This document shows positions 9,401 to 18,230 of a stretch of 64,000 bases of DNA, one piece after another (positions within the stretch are counted from its first letter, which is position 1; each line of letters begins with the position of its first letter). The position numbers and the translations under genes were made by a program. Origin of the DNA: Paraburkholderia flagellata (GTDB lineage Bacteria; Pseudomonadota; Gammaproteobacteria; Burkholderiales; Burkholderiaceae); NCBI RefSeq assembly GCF_021390645.1, contig NZ_JAJEJT010000002.1, forward strand, positions 310,001 through 374,000, in the 5' to 3' direction. The notes under the pieces are model-generated. The model did not search any database. It saw nothing but the letters and a program-made list of their open reading frames with translations, and was not told the origin of the DNA.

Positions 9401-10117
9401 TCAGGCGCTGGCCGTGTGCGCGTCGCGCACGGCGGCCACGATGTTGACATAGGCGCCGCAGCGGCAGATGTTGCCGCTCATGCGCTCGCGTATTTCGGCG
9501 TCGCTCAGTTGCGCGGGGCGCGTGCGCACGTCCGGCGTGGCGGCGCTCGCGGCACCCGCCGCGAATTCGCTCAGGCATGCCGTTGCCGAACACAACTGGC
9601 CCGGCGTGCAGAAGCCGCACTGGAAGGCGTCGCGCTCGATAAAGGCACGCTGCACCGGGCTCAACGTGGCCGCGCCCGCGAGCCCTTCGACCGTGGTGAT
9701 GCGCTGTCCTTCGTGCATCACCGCGAGCGTGAGGCAACTGTTGATGCGCCGTCCTTCCACGAGCACGGTGCATGCGCCGCATTGGCCGCGGTCGCAACCT
9801 TTCTTCGTGCCAGTGAGACCCGCGTAGTCGCGCAGCGCATCGAGCAGCGTGACGCGTGGTTCGATATGCAGCGCATATTCGCGGCCGTTGATATCGAGCC
9901 TGACCGGTTGCGCGGGCGCGGGCGGCGGTGCTTCAGTCGGCGCGGTGGCCGGTGGCGCGTTCTGCGCATGCAGATGAGGCGTTGCGCTCAGCGCGGCAGC
10001 GGCGGCGGCCGATTGCAGGAAGCGGCGGCGCGTGACGTCGGCTGGCGCGCGCGAGGGGGAGGCTTGGGAGGCGTCGTCGCAATCACACGGCGCATCGAGG
10101 GGACGTTCGTTGGACAT
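9401..10117 (-). CDS. paoA: 2Fe-2S subunit of a PaoABC-type aldehyde oxidoreductase, Tat-exported
   Basis: A 238-residue protein. After ~25 residues comes a twin-arginine signal (TRRRFLQSAAAAAALSATPHLHA). Then follow a plant-type 2Fe-2S ferredoxin domain (GCDRGQCGACTVLVEGRRINSC) and the C-terminal 2Fe-2S helical domain (CGFCTPGQ and NICRCGAYVNI). The start at 10117 puts the Tat motif at the usual distance from the N-terminus; longer starts would bury it. It is the first gene of the operon and would carry the folded complex across the inner membrane. Confidence 0.93.
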   Translation of the reverse strand: MSNERPLDAPCDCDDASQASPSRAPADVTRRRFLQSAAAAAALSATPHLHAQNAPPATAPTEAPPPAPAQPVRLDINGREYALHIEPRVTLLDALRDYAGLTGTKKGCDRGQCGACTVLVEGRRINSCLTLAVMHEGQRITTVEGLAGAATLSPVQRAFIERDAFQCGFCTPGQLCSATACLSEFAAGAASAATPDVRTRPAQLSDAEIRERMSGNICRCGAYVNIVAAVRDAHTASA

Positions 10118-10474
10118 GGCGATCAGCGGACTCCAGGATGAAGACGGAACGTAAAGAACGTAAACCGGGACTTCAAGCGCTGGCCGCGCGGAGTTGCGCA
10201 GAGTTTCGTCGCGCAGCGGAGCGCCTCTTTCGTGAAGCAATTCCGATGCCGCGGCCGCTTGGCCGCGCATCGCAGAACTGCAAATTGCACTTCTCGAACA
10301 CGAAAGTAAAGCGCTTGCATGTGAATTTTTCGCTGCATATTCCTTGATGGCGCAACGCTGTCGCATGGCTGGCGCCAGCCCGTCGCGAAGCTGGCGCAGT
10401 GGACAGAAACGCAATGCAGCAAGCGGGAAGAAGCGGATTGAAAGTTCGCGCGCGTCGAGTTGTTTGGCGCAACG
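10118..10474. other. Intergenic region between the Pao operon and the flavoprotein gene
   Basis: About 360 bp without a convincing gene. It must hold the promoter of the Pao operon on the minus strand. A relatively AT-rich patch (10270-10350) is the likeliest place. I see no terminator hairpin or clear operator. Confidence 0.4.
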
Positions 10475-12148
10475 CTACGCGCGATCTTCCTGCAGGTAAC
10501 GATGCACGAAGGCGATCGCCATGCTGCCTTCACCAACGGCTGAAGCCACGCGCTTGACCGGGCTCAGCCGCACGTCGCCGCAGGCGAAGACGCCGGGCAC
10601 GCTCGATTCGAGCAGGTAAGGATCGCGCCGGTGAGACCAGCGCCCGGCTTTCACGGCATCGTCGCCGGTCAGCACGTAGCCGCGTTTGTCGCAGGCGATC
10701 TCCGGCGGCAGCCAGCCCGTTTCTGCGTCAGCCCCGATGAACACGAACAGGCCGCCGCATTCGCGGCGGCTCACGCTGTCACTCGCCGTATTGAGCACGT
10801 CGATGGCGTCGAGATGTGTGTCTCCGTACACGCCGACCACTTCGGAATTCAGTTCGACGCGCACATTCTCCTTCCCGGCCAGCTGTTCGACGAGATAGCG
10901 CGACATCTTGTTCTCGAGTGATTCGCCGCGCACGATGAGCGTGACGGCGCGCGCATGATTCGCGAAGTACAGCGCGGCCTGTCCCGACGAATTGCCGCCG
11001 CCGATCAGGTACACGTCGAGCCCGTGTGTGCCGCTGGCTTCGCTGCGCGCCGCGCCGTAATAAATGCCTTTGCCGATGAAGCGGTCGAAGCCTTCGATCG
11101 CGAGGCGCCGCCACGTGACGCCCGTCGCGAGAATGAGCGTGTGCGCGCGCACCATGTCGCCGCCGTCGAGATGGACTTCGCGCGCGGCGGTATCGACACG
11201 CGCAACGGCGCGCGTGACGAGAATTTCCGCGCCGAGCCGCCTTGCCTGCTGCAGCGCGCGGCTCGCCAGTTCGTCGCCGGAAATGCCGCCAGGAAAGCCC
11301 AGATAATTTTCGATGCGCGATGAGGTGCCAGCCTGGCCGCCCGGTGCTTCACGCTCCACCACGATGGTACGGAGTCCTTCTGATGCACCATAGACGGCCG
11401 CGGCAAGCCCGGCCGGGCCGCCGCCGATGATCAACGTGTCGTATTCCGTGAGTCGCGGTTGCGTTTGCAGCCCGAGGCGCTCCGCGACCTCGCGCGTCGC
11501 GGGGCGGCTTAGCAGCGTGCCATCGGCGAGGCGCAACGCAGGACAGTCCTGTTCTTCGGGGCACGGCCCGCTCCAGCGCGTTTTGAGTTCGGGCGCATCG
11601 GGCGTCATCCACTCGCAGCTGATCTGGTTGCGCGCGAGGAACTGGCGCAGGTTCGCGCAGGCCGGGTCCCAGCGCGCGCCCACGAGGGAGACGCGCGTTT
11701 TCGGCGGCTCCGCGGAGAGGCCCTGCAAGCCGCCTATGCGCTCGCGTGCGAGCGCGCCCATGCGCGTCGCGACGTCAGAAGAGGCGGCGGCGAGCGCGTA
11801 GTAGTGCTGCGCGTCCACGCGCATGACGCGCGAGGGAAGGGCCGCGCGATACGCGCCCGGAAAGGGCGAACTGAGCGCGAGCGGCACTTCGCCGAAGATC
11901 GTGCCGGGTAAGCGCCATCCAAGCGTGCGCTCGATGCCGTCGAACAGCTTCACGACCTCCATCTTGCCGGACAGCACGGCGTACAACGCGCGCTCGCCGC
12001 CTTCATGCACGGCGTATTCGCCGGGATTCAGATGCAGATCCGCGGAGGTTTGGGCGAGGCGCTCGAGTTCGGCGTCGGGGAGCGTGGAAAAAAGCGGGAC
12101 CGCGCGGATTTCGTCTGGGGTCAGCATGGCTTCGCAAGTGGCGGGCAA
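10475..12148 (-). CDS. Cyclic-nucleotide-binding domain fused to a thioredoxin-reductase-like flavoprotein
   Basis: A 557-residue protein. Residues ~15-140 form a CRP-type cNMP-binding domain (FSTLPDAELERLAQ and LPGTIFGEVPLAL). A ~90-residue linker with a thioredoxin-like look follows. From ~235 there is a pyridine-nucleotide disulphide oxidoreductase with DTLIIGGGPAGLAAAVYGAS (FAD), VYLIGGGNSSGQAALYFA (NADPH) and GVFACGDVR (FAD). The position where thioredoxin reductases carry the CxxC redox pair reads GIYYGAARSEA, with no cysteines, so it is not a classical thioredoxin reductase. The electron acceptor is unknown. An alternative start lies seven codons in, at MLTPDEI. Confidence 0.88.
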   Translation of the reverse strand: MPATCEAMLTPDEIRAVPLFSTLPDAELERLAQTSADLHLNPGEYAVHEGGERALYAVLSGKMEVVKLFDGIERTLGWRLPGTIFGEVPLALSSPFPGAYRAALPSRVMRVDAQHYYALAAASSDVATRMGALARERIGGLQGLSAEPPKTRVSLVGARWDPACANLRQFLARNQISCEWMTPDAPELKTRWSGPCPEEQDCPALRLADGTLLSRPATREVAERLGLQTQPRLTEYDTLIIGGGPAGLAAAVYGASEGLRTIVVEREAPGGQAGTSSRIENYLGFPGGISGDELASRALQQARRLGAEILVTRAVARVDTAAREVHLDGGDMVRAHTLILATGVTWRRLAIEGFDRFIGKGIYYGAARSEASGTHGLDVYLIGGGNSSGQAALYFANHARAVTLIVRGESLENKMSRYLVEQLAGKENVRVELNSEVVGVYGDTHLDAIDVLNTASDSVSRRECGGLFVFIGADAETGWLPPEIACDKRGYVLTGDDAVKAGRWSHRRDPYLLESSVPGVFACGDVRLSPVKRVASAVGEGSMAIAFVHRYLQEDRA

Positions 12149-12301
12149 GCAGGAAACGACGATGGGACAACGGCGCGGGGACCGCGCTTTTGTGTTGCGG
12201 CGCGGCTATTTTTGAACGTCTCGTGCAGTATAGCTGGCGCGCATGCGGACCGTTTCCTGCTCGTTCACCGAATCAATCGACTGATGAATTGCGCGTGAGC
12301 G

Positions 12302-13237
12302 TCAATCAAGAGGATCGCTAACCATGTCGCCGGTAGTCATCGCAGCCACCGTCTCGCGCAGCCATACGAGCGCGGGATCTGCGTGATTACGCGGATGCCA
12401 TGCCGCATGCATCGAGAAGCCGCGTGCCTCGAACGGCAGCTCGAAAAGGTCCACGCGGTCCTGGTAGCGTGCGATGAGCCGGTAAGGCAGCGTCGCCACG
12501 TAGTCCGTGCGCGTGAGCACCTCGGGCACGAGCGTGAAGTGCTGAACCGAGTGCGCCACGCGGCGGCGGCGGCCAAGCGCTTCGAGATGCTCGTCCATGA
12601 AACCGAAGAAGCTCGCACCGCTGGTCGAAACGAGCACGTGCTCGAGCGCGCAATAGCCGTCCAGGTCGAACGCGGCCGCGCCGCGCGGGTGCCCTTTGCG
12701 TTGAGCCACGACGAAGCGCTCGTCGTAGAGCTTTCTGGCCTTTAGCGTTGGTGGCACCTGCTGCGCGGAGCCAAGCAGCAAATCGATCTCGCCGCGCTCG
12801 AAGCGCTCCGCGAGCGAACCCGATTCAATGGCGATGAACGCCAGTTGCAGCCCAGGACCGGCCAGCCGCGGCCACTCGATCATCAGCGGCAGGCCCAGCA
12901 CGGCCACGCACTGGTCGCTTGCGGCGACCACGAAGCGCCGCGTGCCGGTGAGCGGATCGAACGCGGGTTCGCGGCGCACCACGGTTTCGAGCGTCTTGAG
13001 CGCCGCATGCAGCGGCTCCATCAGTTCGAGCGCGCGCGCCGTGGGCGTCATGCCGCGGCCACTGGCGGCGGGAATGAGCAGCGGGTCGTCGAAGAGCTGG
13101 CGCAGCCGCGCGAGCTGCGCCGAAACGGCCGGCTGCGTGAGATTCAGCCGCGCGGCGGCGCGCGTCACGTTCGATTCGACGAGCAGGGCGTCGAGCGACA
13201 CGAGCAGGTTCAGATCGATGCCGGAGAGATCAATCAC
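12302..13237 (-). CDS. LysR-family transcriptional regulator
   Basis: A 311-residue regulator. Its N-terminal winged HTH (LNLLVSLDALLVESNVTRAA and LNLTQPAVSAQLARLRQLF) is followed by a type 2 periplasmic-binding-like sensor domain; the overall look is NodD/SyrM-like. I chose the GTG at 13237 (MIDLSGIDLNLL); a TTG eleven codons upstream is possible. It diverges from the dehydrogenase gene at 13342 across ~100 bp, so it most likely controls that gene and itself. The inducer cannot be read from the sequence. Confidence 0.9.
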   Translation of the reverse strand: MIDLSGIDLNLLVSLDALLVESNVTRAAARLNLTQPAVSAQLARLRQLFDDPLLIPAASGRGMTPTARALELMEPLHAALKTLETVVRREPAFDPLTGTRRFVVAASDQCVAVLGLPLMIEWPRLAGPGLQLAFIAIESGSLAERFERGEIDLLLGSAQQVPPTLKARKLYDERFVVAQRKGHPRGAAAFDLDGYCALEHVLVSTSGASFFGFMDEHLEALGRRRRVAHSVQHFTLVPEVLTRTDYVATLPYRLIARYQDRVDLFELPFEARGFSMHAAWHPRNHADPALVWLRETVAAMTTGDMVSDPLD

Positions 13238-13341
13238 GGTGATAGGTGGAATGTAGGCGATTGATTTCAAGAATACGTCTCGCTCGCCTAGAGTTCAATC
13301 CGTCAGATGAACCGTGAAAACCCTTTCCACTAGGAGATGTC

Positions 13342-14412
13342 ATGAAAGCCTGGATGCTCGATAAACCCGGCCAGCCGCTCGCGCTGCGCGACGTTCCGCG
13401 ACCCGAACCCCGCCGCGGCGCGTTGCTGGTGGGCGTGGAGGCCGTGCCGCTCCTGAGCTACACGCGCCAGTACGTGCAGGGCAAGCTGCCGTACGGCTAT
13501 CCGCAGGGGCCGTTTTCGCCGGGGACCAACGGCATCGGCCGGGTACTCGCGCTCGGCGAAGGCGTGTACGGCTATCGCGTAGGCCAGCGCGTGGCGCTGA
13601 GCCCCTACTGGATCGCCGACGAGGCGCTGCGCGAGCCCGCCCAGGCACTGCTGGGGCTCACCGCGATCAGCCCGGACAGCGCGCCCATGCTCGGCGATTT
13701 CCCGCACGGCACGCTGCGCGAGGCGGTCGAGTTTCCCGCCTCGACTGTGTTCCCGCTCGACGGCCTCGACCACGTGGCCTCGGCGCACCTCGCGGCGCTC
13801 GGCAAGCTCGTGGTGCCCTTCGGCGGCCTGCGGCGCGGCCGGCTCTCGGCAGGCGAAACCGTCGTGGTGAACGGAGCAGCCGGTGCGTTCGGTTCGGCGG
13901 CCGTGCTCGATGCGCTAGCACTCGGCGCGGGCCGTGTCGTGGCGCTCGGCCGGCGCGCGGCGGCGCTGGCGCCGCTCGCGAAGCTCGGCGGCGGCCGCGT
14001 GGTGACCGTGGCGCTCAGCGGCGAGATGGCGCGCGACGTGGACGCCATTCGCGCCGCCGCGAACGGCGGGGCCGATCTCGCCTTTGACATGGTCGGCCAC
14101 GCCACCGACCCGGGCGCCACGCTCTGCGCGCTGCGCAGCCTGCGCCGCAACGGCCGCATGGTGCTGATGGGCAGCATGGAGGTGGATCTGCCGATCAAGT
14201 ACGGGGAGATGCTCATCAACAATTGGGAGTTGATCGGCCACTTCATGTACAGCGGCGCGGACTACCGCGCGCTGATCGCGCTCGTGCAGTCGGGCCAGTT
14301 GCCGCTCGATGCGATCGAAGTGGAGCGCCACGCGTTCGATGCGCTGGAGACCGCGATCGACGCGGCGGAGAAGGCCGAGGGGCTGACGTGCGTCGCGGTG
14401 TGCACGTCGTAA
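13342..14412 (+). CDS. Medium-chain zinc-type alcohol dehydrogenase/quinone oxidoreductase family protein
   Basis: A 356-residue MDR-superfamily oxidoreductase. The N-terminal GroES-like domain includes GPFSPGTNGIGRVLALGEGV. A Rossmann domain follows with VVVNGAAGAFGSAAVLDALALGA and VVALGRRAAALAP. The usual catalytic-zinc Cys/His ligands are not evident, so it may be a zinc-independent quinone or enoyl reductase. A GGAGATG ribosome site lies just before the ATG. It is divergent from a LysR regulator and ends at the hairpin at 14436. Confidence 0.86.
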   Translation: MKAWMLDKPGQPLALRDVPRPEPRRGALLVGVEAVPLLSYTRQYVQGKLPYGYPQGPFSPGTNGIGRVLALGEGVYGYRVGQRVALSPYWIADEALREPAQALLGLTAISPDSAPMLGDFPHGTLREAVEFPASTVFPLDGLDHVASAHLAALGKLVVPFGGLRRGRLSAGETVVVNGAAGAFGSAAVLDALALGAGRVVALGRRAAALAPLAKLGGGRVVTVALSGEMARDVDAIRAAANGGADLAFDMVGHATDPGATLCALRSLRRNGRMVLMGSMEVDLPIKYGEMLINNWELIGHFMYSGADYRALIALVQSGQLPLDAIEVERHAFDALETAIDAAEKAEGLTCVAVCTS

Positions 14413-14435
14413 AGCGCGCAAACGCTCCATAAGCC

Positions 14436-14476
14436 AATCGGCCCGCAAGCGCGACTGACGCTTGCGGGCCGATTTC
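14436..14476 (+). terminator. Intrinsic terminator
   Basis: A perfect 16-bp stem (AATCGGCCCGCAAGCG, 7-base loop, CGCTTGCGGGCCGATT) with a short T tail. It lies between the convergent dehydrogenase and aspartate carbamoyltransferase genes and could serve both. Confidence 0.85.
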
Positions 14477-14495
14477 GTTGCGAGTTCAACGAGAA

Positions 14496-15788
14496 TTAGT
14501 CGATGCCGTGGAACACAGCGTCGTCCGGGCCGAGGTATGCGGGCGGGCGCCACACTGCGTCGCGCGTCGAGTGCTGCACGAGATTCTCCACGCCGAGCAG
14601 CACCGCGAAGATCGCCATGCGCACCGGAATGCCGTTGTCGGTCTGGCGGAAGATCGCGAGGCGCGGATCGTGGTTCAGATCGGTCGAGAGATCGTTGGCG
14701 CCCGGGCGGCTGTCGCGCGGCAGCGGGTGCATCACGAGTGTTTCGGCGCTGCAGCACTCGTCCATCGTTGCCTGGTTGATCTGGAATTCGGGCGTGTAGC
14801 CTTCGAACGACTCGTCGGCGAAGCGCTCCTTCTGGATGCGCGTGGCGTACACGACGTCCGCGCCGCGCAGACCTGCACGCAGGTCGTGCGTTTGCTCGAC
14901 GACGTGGCCGTTGGTCGAGATCTTGTCGACGATGTACGCCGGCATTTCGAGCTGCGGCGGCGAAATGAGCGTGAACTTGATGCCGCGATACAGTGCGAGC
15001 AGCTTCACGAGCGAGTGCACCGTGCGGCCGTATTTCAGGTCGCCCACGAGCGCAATATGCGCGCCGTCGACGATCTTGCCGAGGCGCGAGAACTCGCGCT
15101 GGATCGTGTAGAGGTCGAGCAGCGCCTGGCTCGGGTGCTCGCCGGGACCGTCGCCGCCATTGATCACGGGAATATTCACGGCACGCGCGAATTCGGCCAC
15201 CGAGCCTTGATCAGGATGCCGAATCACCATCGCATCCACGTAGCCGGCCATCACGCGGCTCGTGTCGTAGATCGATTCGCCCTTGGCCATCGAGGAGAAC
15301 GTGAAGCCGGTCGTGTCGCACACCGAACCGCCCAGGCGGCAGAACGCTGCGCCAAAGCTCACGCGGGTTCGCGTGCTGGCTTCGAAGAACAGGTTGCCGA
15401 GCACCGCGCCTTCGAGCACGCGGGAGATTTTCCGGCGGCGCGCAATGGGCTGCATGATGTCGGCCACGCGGAACAGGGCTTCAACGGAGTCGCGCGAGAA
15501 CTGGTCCACGGAAAGCAGCTGCGGTTTGCCCTCGAACTGCATATGGCTCGCGAGCGAGCGCGAATCTACGCTTTGCGTATAGTCTTCGCGCGGCTCGCCA
15601 TTGCCGACGATTTCCGAAACGAAGCGCTCGACGATCTCCGGCATGGCGCGCGATTCCTGCGACTCCTCGGGCAGCAGCCAGGTGTCGAGCGCACGACGCG
15701 ACACGCCGATGCGGCTTGCGAATGCGTCGCGGGTCATGTTCAGACGCCGCATGGCGTCACGGAGGAAGGCTTGTTGCGGAACGCTCAT
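14496..15788 (-). CDS. pyrB: Aspartate carbamoyltransferase with an N-terminal HTH-like extension
   Basis: A 430-residue protein, ~110-120 longer than a bare ATCase chain. Residues ~90-420 carry the carbamoyl-phosphate loop FFEASTRTRVSFG, the HPSQALLDLYTI segment and VMHPLPRDSRPG. These motifs support carbamoylation of aspartate in pyrimidine synthesis. Residues 1-60 read as a helix-turn-helix (LRDAMRRLNMTRDAFASRIG then VSRRALDTWLLP), like phage or XRE repressors. Whether it binds DNA is unknown. It stands alone, with no pyrI or dihydroorotase gene beside it, so it is probably a second ATCase rather than the pyr-operon one. Confidence 0.88.
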   Translation of the reverse strand: MSVPQQAFLRDAMRRLNMTRDAFASRIGVSRRALDTWLLPEESQESRAMPEIVERFVSEIVGNGEPREDYTQSVDSRSLASHMQFEGKPQLLSVDQFSRDSVEALFRVADIMQPIARRRKISRVLEGAVLGNLFFEASTRTRVSFGAAFCRLGGSVCDTTGFTFSSMAKGESIYDTSRVMAGYVDAMVIRHPDQGSVAEFARAVNIPVINGGDGPGEHPSQALLDLYTIQREFSRLGKIVDGAHIALVGDLKYGRTVHSLVKLLALYRGIKFTLISPPQLEMPAYIVDKISTNGHVVEQTHDLRAGLRGADVVYATRIQKERFADESFEGYTPEFQINQATMDECCSAETLVMHPLPRDSRPGANDLSTDLNHDPRLAIFRQTDNGIPVRMAIFAVLLGVENLVQHSTRDAVWRPPAYLGPDDAVFHGID

Positions 15789-16103
15789 TCTGGCACCCGT
15801 GATCTCTGGTTAATGTACGCGGTGCGTATATTAGTTCGACGGTGTGAGAAGTCAAGTTCTTTTGTCGGACGCGCGCTCAAGATCGCGGGTCAAGGCTCGC
15901 GGCGGACGAGCGCCCCAGCGTGAAGCATGCCGTGCGGCCCTTAATTTGGGATGGCGTTTTCGGCGACGCCACGATAATCGCCGCTTTGAATTTTTCCAGG
16001 CCGGCGCTCGCCGGCTATGGCAGCCGAAGATGTCCGCTTTACCTCTCTCATTGCGCTCCCGCTGTGTGAGCGTGCGACCCGCAAGATCCTCACGGAGCCA
16101 GCC
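15789..16103. other. Divergent intergenic region, pyrB-like / M23 peptidase
   Basis: About 315 bp separate the two divergent genes and should hold both promoters. I see a short GC hairpin near 16000-16015 (CCGGCGCTCGCCGG) but no gene and no recognisable operator. Confidence 0.35.
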
Positions 16104-17054
16104 ATGAAATTGCCATGGTCCAGCTCTGCTCGTGACCTGACCAAGGGCGACGTCCGCTTTGTCACACACGAAACGGCGCGGCACGGCGCGATCGCGTCGG
16201 CGTGCGCGGCGGCCGTGCTCGCACTCGCCGGCGGCGTGGCGATCGGTCATTTCACGCGCGCTCCTGCCGTTTCCGGTCTCGCCTCGGCGAATCAGCATCA
16301 CTACGTGGTTGGCGAAATCGGGCGCATGGACGCCTCCATCGCCTTGCTCGATCCGCGCATCGAGCGGCTCGCGGCGCAACTCGCGCAATTGCGCCAGTTC
16401 GACCAGCGGCTGCGTGCGCAGCCGGTGCGCGGCGCCGTGACGGCGCCCGCGCCCGCGCGCTCGGGCGATGAAGGCAACGACGACGACGGCGAGGGCGGCC
16501 CCGCGCTCGCGCCGCGGCGTTGCGTGGAGGCGTCCGCCGCGCAGGCGAACGCCAAGGCCGTGAACGGCGCAATCGACTGCATGGCCGCGACGCTCTCCGC
16601 ACTCGAGCAGGCCACCGCCGAGCACGAGGCGGCGTGGGACGCGTTCCCGGGGCGCCGTCCGCTCACAGGCGGGCGCAACGGCTCGCCGTTCGGCAATCGC
16701 ATCGATCCGTTCACGCAGCGCCTGAGCTTTCATCCGGGCATGGATCTGGTTGCGCCGACTGGCACGCCCATCCTCGCCGCGGCAGGCGGCCGCGTGATCT
16801 TCGCGGGTCCGAAGGCCGGCTACGGCAATGCCGTCGAGATCGACCACGGCAACGGCTTCGTCACGCGTTACGGCCATGCCTCGAAGATCGACGTGCGGGT
16901 CGGCCAGATCGTGATGCCCGAGGAGCATATCGCCGACGTCGGCTCGACCGGCCGCTCGACCGGCCCGCATCTGCACTTCGAAGTGCTCGTGAACGGGCAG
17001 CCCGTCAATCCCGCCGACTATCTCGCACTCTTTGCTGCACCCGCCAATGGCTGA
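16104..17054 (+). CDS. M23-family metallopeptidase, membrane-anchored
   Basis: A 316-residue envelope protein with one N-terminal membrane segment near residues 30-50 (ACAAAVLALAGGVAIGHF). A coiled-coil or low-complexity region with an acidic stretch (DEGNDDDGEGG) follows, then a LytM/M23 domain from ~195. Zinc ligands are visible in FHPGMDLVAP (H and D) and HLHFEVLVNG (second H). The family cleaves peptidoglycan cross-links. The ATG at 16104 has GGAG upstream. Its stop overlaps the next gene, and a bactofilin gene follows. M23-bactofilin partnerships shape cells in other bacteria. Confidence 0.9.
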   Translation: MKLPWSSSARDLTKGDVRFVTHETARHGAIASACAAAVLALAGGVAIGHFTRAPAVSGLASANQHHYVVGEIGRMDASIALLDPRIERLAAQLAQLRQFDQRLRAQPVRGAVTAPAPARSGDEGNDDDGEGGPALAPRRCVEASAAQANAKAVNGAIDCMAATLSALEQATAEHEAAWDAFPGRRPLTGGRNGSPFGNRIDPFTQRLSFHPGMDLVAPTGTPILAAAGGRVIFAGPKAGYGNAVEIDHGNGFVTRYGHASKIDVRVGQIVMPEEHIADVGSTGRSTGPHLHFEVLVNGQPVNPADYLALFAAPANG

Positions 17055-17403
17055 TCCGCGACGTACCCCGCGCAAGCATACGAATGCCGATCGCGCTTAT
17101 GAACTGCAACCGGTGCGCTCGCTCGCGTGGCGCGTGGGTGGCGCGGCGCTATGGGCCGCGCTTGCCGCGACGGCCGGCGCCGGCATGACCGCGTGGCTGC
17201 TCGCGCCGCAAGTCGAGCCGAGCTGTCCCGTGGTCGCGCCCGACGCCCTGAGCCGCGAACTCAGCGACACGCAATTGCGGCTCGAACAGGAGCGCGCCGC
17301 GCGCGCGACGCTGCAAAGCACGGCGCAAGGCGCGCAGGCCACCATTGCGAAGCTGCAGGCCGAACTCCTGTTCCTGCGAAACCATGGCGCCGGTTCGCGT
17401 TGA
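17047..17403 (+). CDS. Small membrane-anchored coiled-coil protein
   Basis: 118 residues: a basic N-terminus, one membrane helix around residues 30-52 (VGGAALWAALAATAGAGMTAW), then a predicted coiled coil (LSRELSDTQLRLEQERAARA). No catalytic motif is seen. The start overlaps the M23 gene stop by eight bases and the bactofilin gene follows 55 bp later. By position it could tether or regulate the peptidase; this is inference. Confidence 0.78.
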   Translation: MADPRRTPRKHTNADRAYELQPVRSLAWRVGGAALWAALAATAGAGMTAWLLAPQVEPSCPVVAPDALSRELSDTQLRLEQERAARATLQSTAQGAQATIAKLQAELLFLRNHGAGSR

Positions 17404-17458
17404 GCCTCAACGAGCGCCACACATCTTCATCGATTTTCACACCACACGGTAGCTTTCC

Positions 17459-17917
17459 ATGTTCAGCAACAAGAAAAAGCCGCAACCCGGCATCGAGCAA
17501 ACCAAGCTGGCGACGCTGATCGCGCAGGACATCACGATCACGGGCGACCTCGAATACGCCGACGGGCTGCGCCTTGACGGCCGCGTGCATGGCAACGTCG
17601 CCAGCAAGCACGGCGCGAAAACGCTGCTCGTGCTGAGCGAGCGCGGCGCGATCGAGGGTAACGTGCATGGCTACGACATCGTGGTGAACGGGCGCATACA
17701 GGGCGACGTGATCGCCGATCACTTCGTCGAACTGCAGTCGAACGCGCACGTGGTCGGCAACATCTACTACCAGCAATTGCAGATGGACTGCGGCGCTTCG
17801 GTGGATGGCAAGCTCACGAGGCGCGACCCCGGCAATAGCGGCAATAGCAGCGATAGCGGCGATGTTCAGAGCCTGCTGCTTGATTCGCCTCAGTTCGAGG
17901 TGCTGCCGCGCGAGTGA
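17459..17917 (+). CDS. Bactofilin (polymer-forming cytoskeletal protein)
   Basis: A 152-residue protein with the bactofilin beta-helix core at residues ~15-115. It shows short repeating strands such as ITITGDLEYADGLRLDGRVH, GAIEGNVHG and GRIQGDVIAD. Flexible tails lie on both sides, with Gly/Ser/Asp repeats at the C-terminus. Bactofilins self-assemble into filaments and position cell-wall enzymes. Being last in an operon with an M23 peptidase gives a clear functional link. Confidence 0.92.
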   Translation: MFSNKKKPQPGIEQTKLATLIAQDITITGDLEYADGLRLDGRVHGNVASKHGAKTLLVLSERGAIEGNVHGYDIVVNGRIQGDVIADHFVELQSNAHVVGNIYYQQLQMDCGASVDGKLTRRDPGNSGNSSDSGDVQSLLLDSPQFEVLPRE

Positions 17918-17967
17918 GCGCGTAGCGCGCGCTACGCGAATGCGCGATCTCGGTTACACTGCGCGAC

Positions 17968-18093
17968 ATGCCACGTAACCCGCTCCGCCACGATCTGCCG
18001 AATGTCACCGCCGCCACGCGCGCGGTGTCGTCGCTCGCGCAGCCTTCGTCGGTGTGGGTGAAAGCCAAAGCCAAAAAACAGCCGCTCATCTGA
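17968..18093 (+). CDS. Possible small protein, 41 residues
   Basis: A short frame (MPRNPLRHDLPNVTAATRAV at the start) with a basic end (WVKAKAKKQPLI). A promoter-like TTACACT lies 15-20 bp upstream, but there is no clear ribosome site. It sits between the bactofilin and DapA-family genes. I do not recognise it and it may not be a gene. Confidence 0.25.
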   Translation: MPRNPLRHDLPNVTAATRAVSSLAQPSSVWVKAKAKKQPLI

Positions 18094-18230
18094 CCGGAGT
18101 CTGCTGTTCCGTCAGATGTGCGATGGAACAGCCAGTCGAAGGCGCCCAGCCTTTTGCTTCACTCCCGGCTTGCTTCCCTCCTGCGCACCGCTGAACGGAC
18201 CTTCCATACGGTCGAGTTCAAGGGAAAGTC

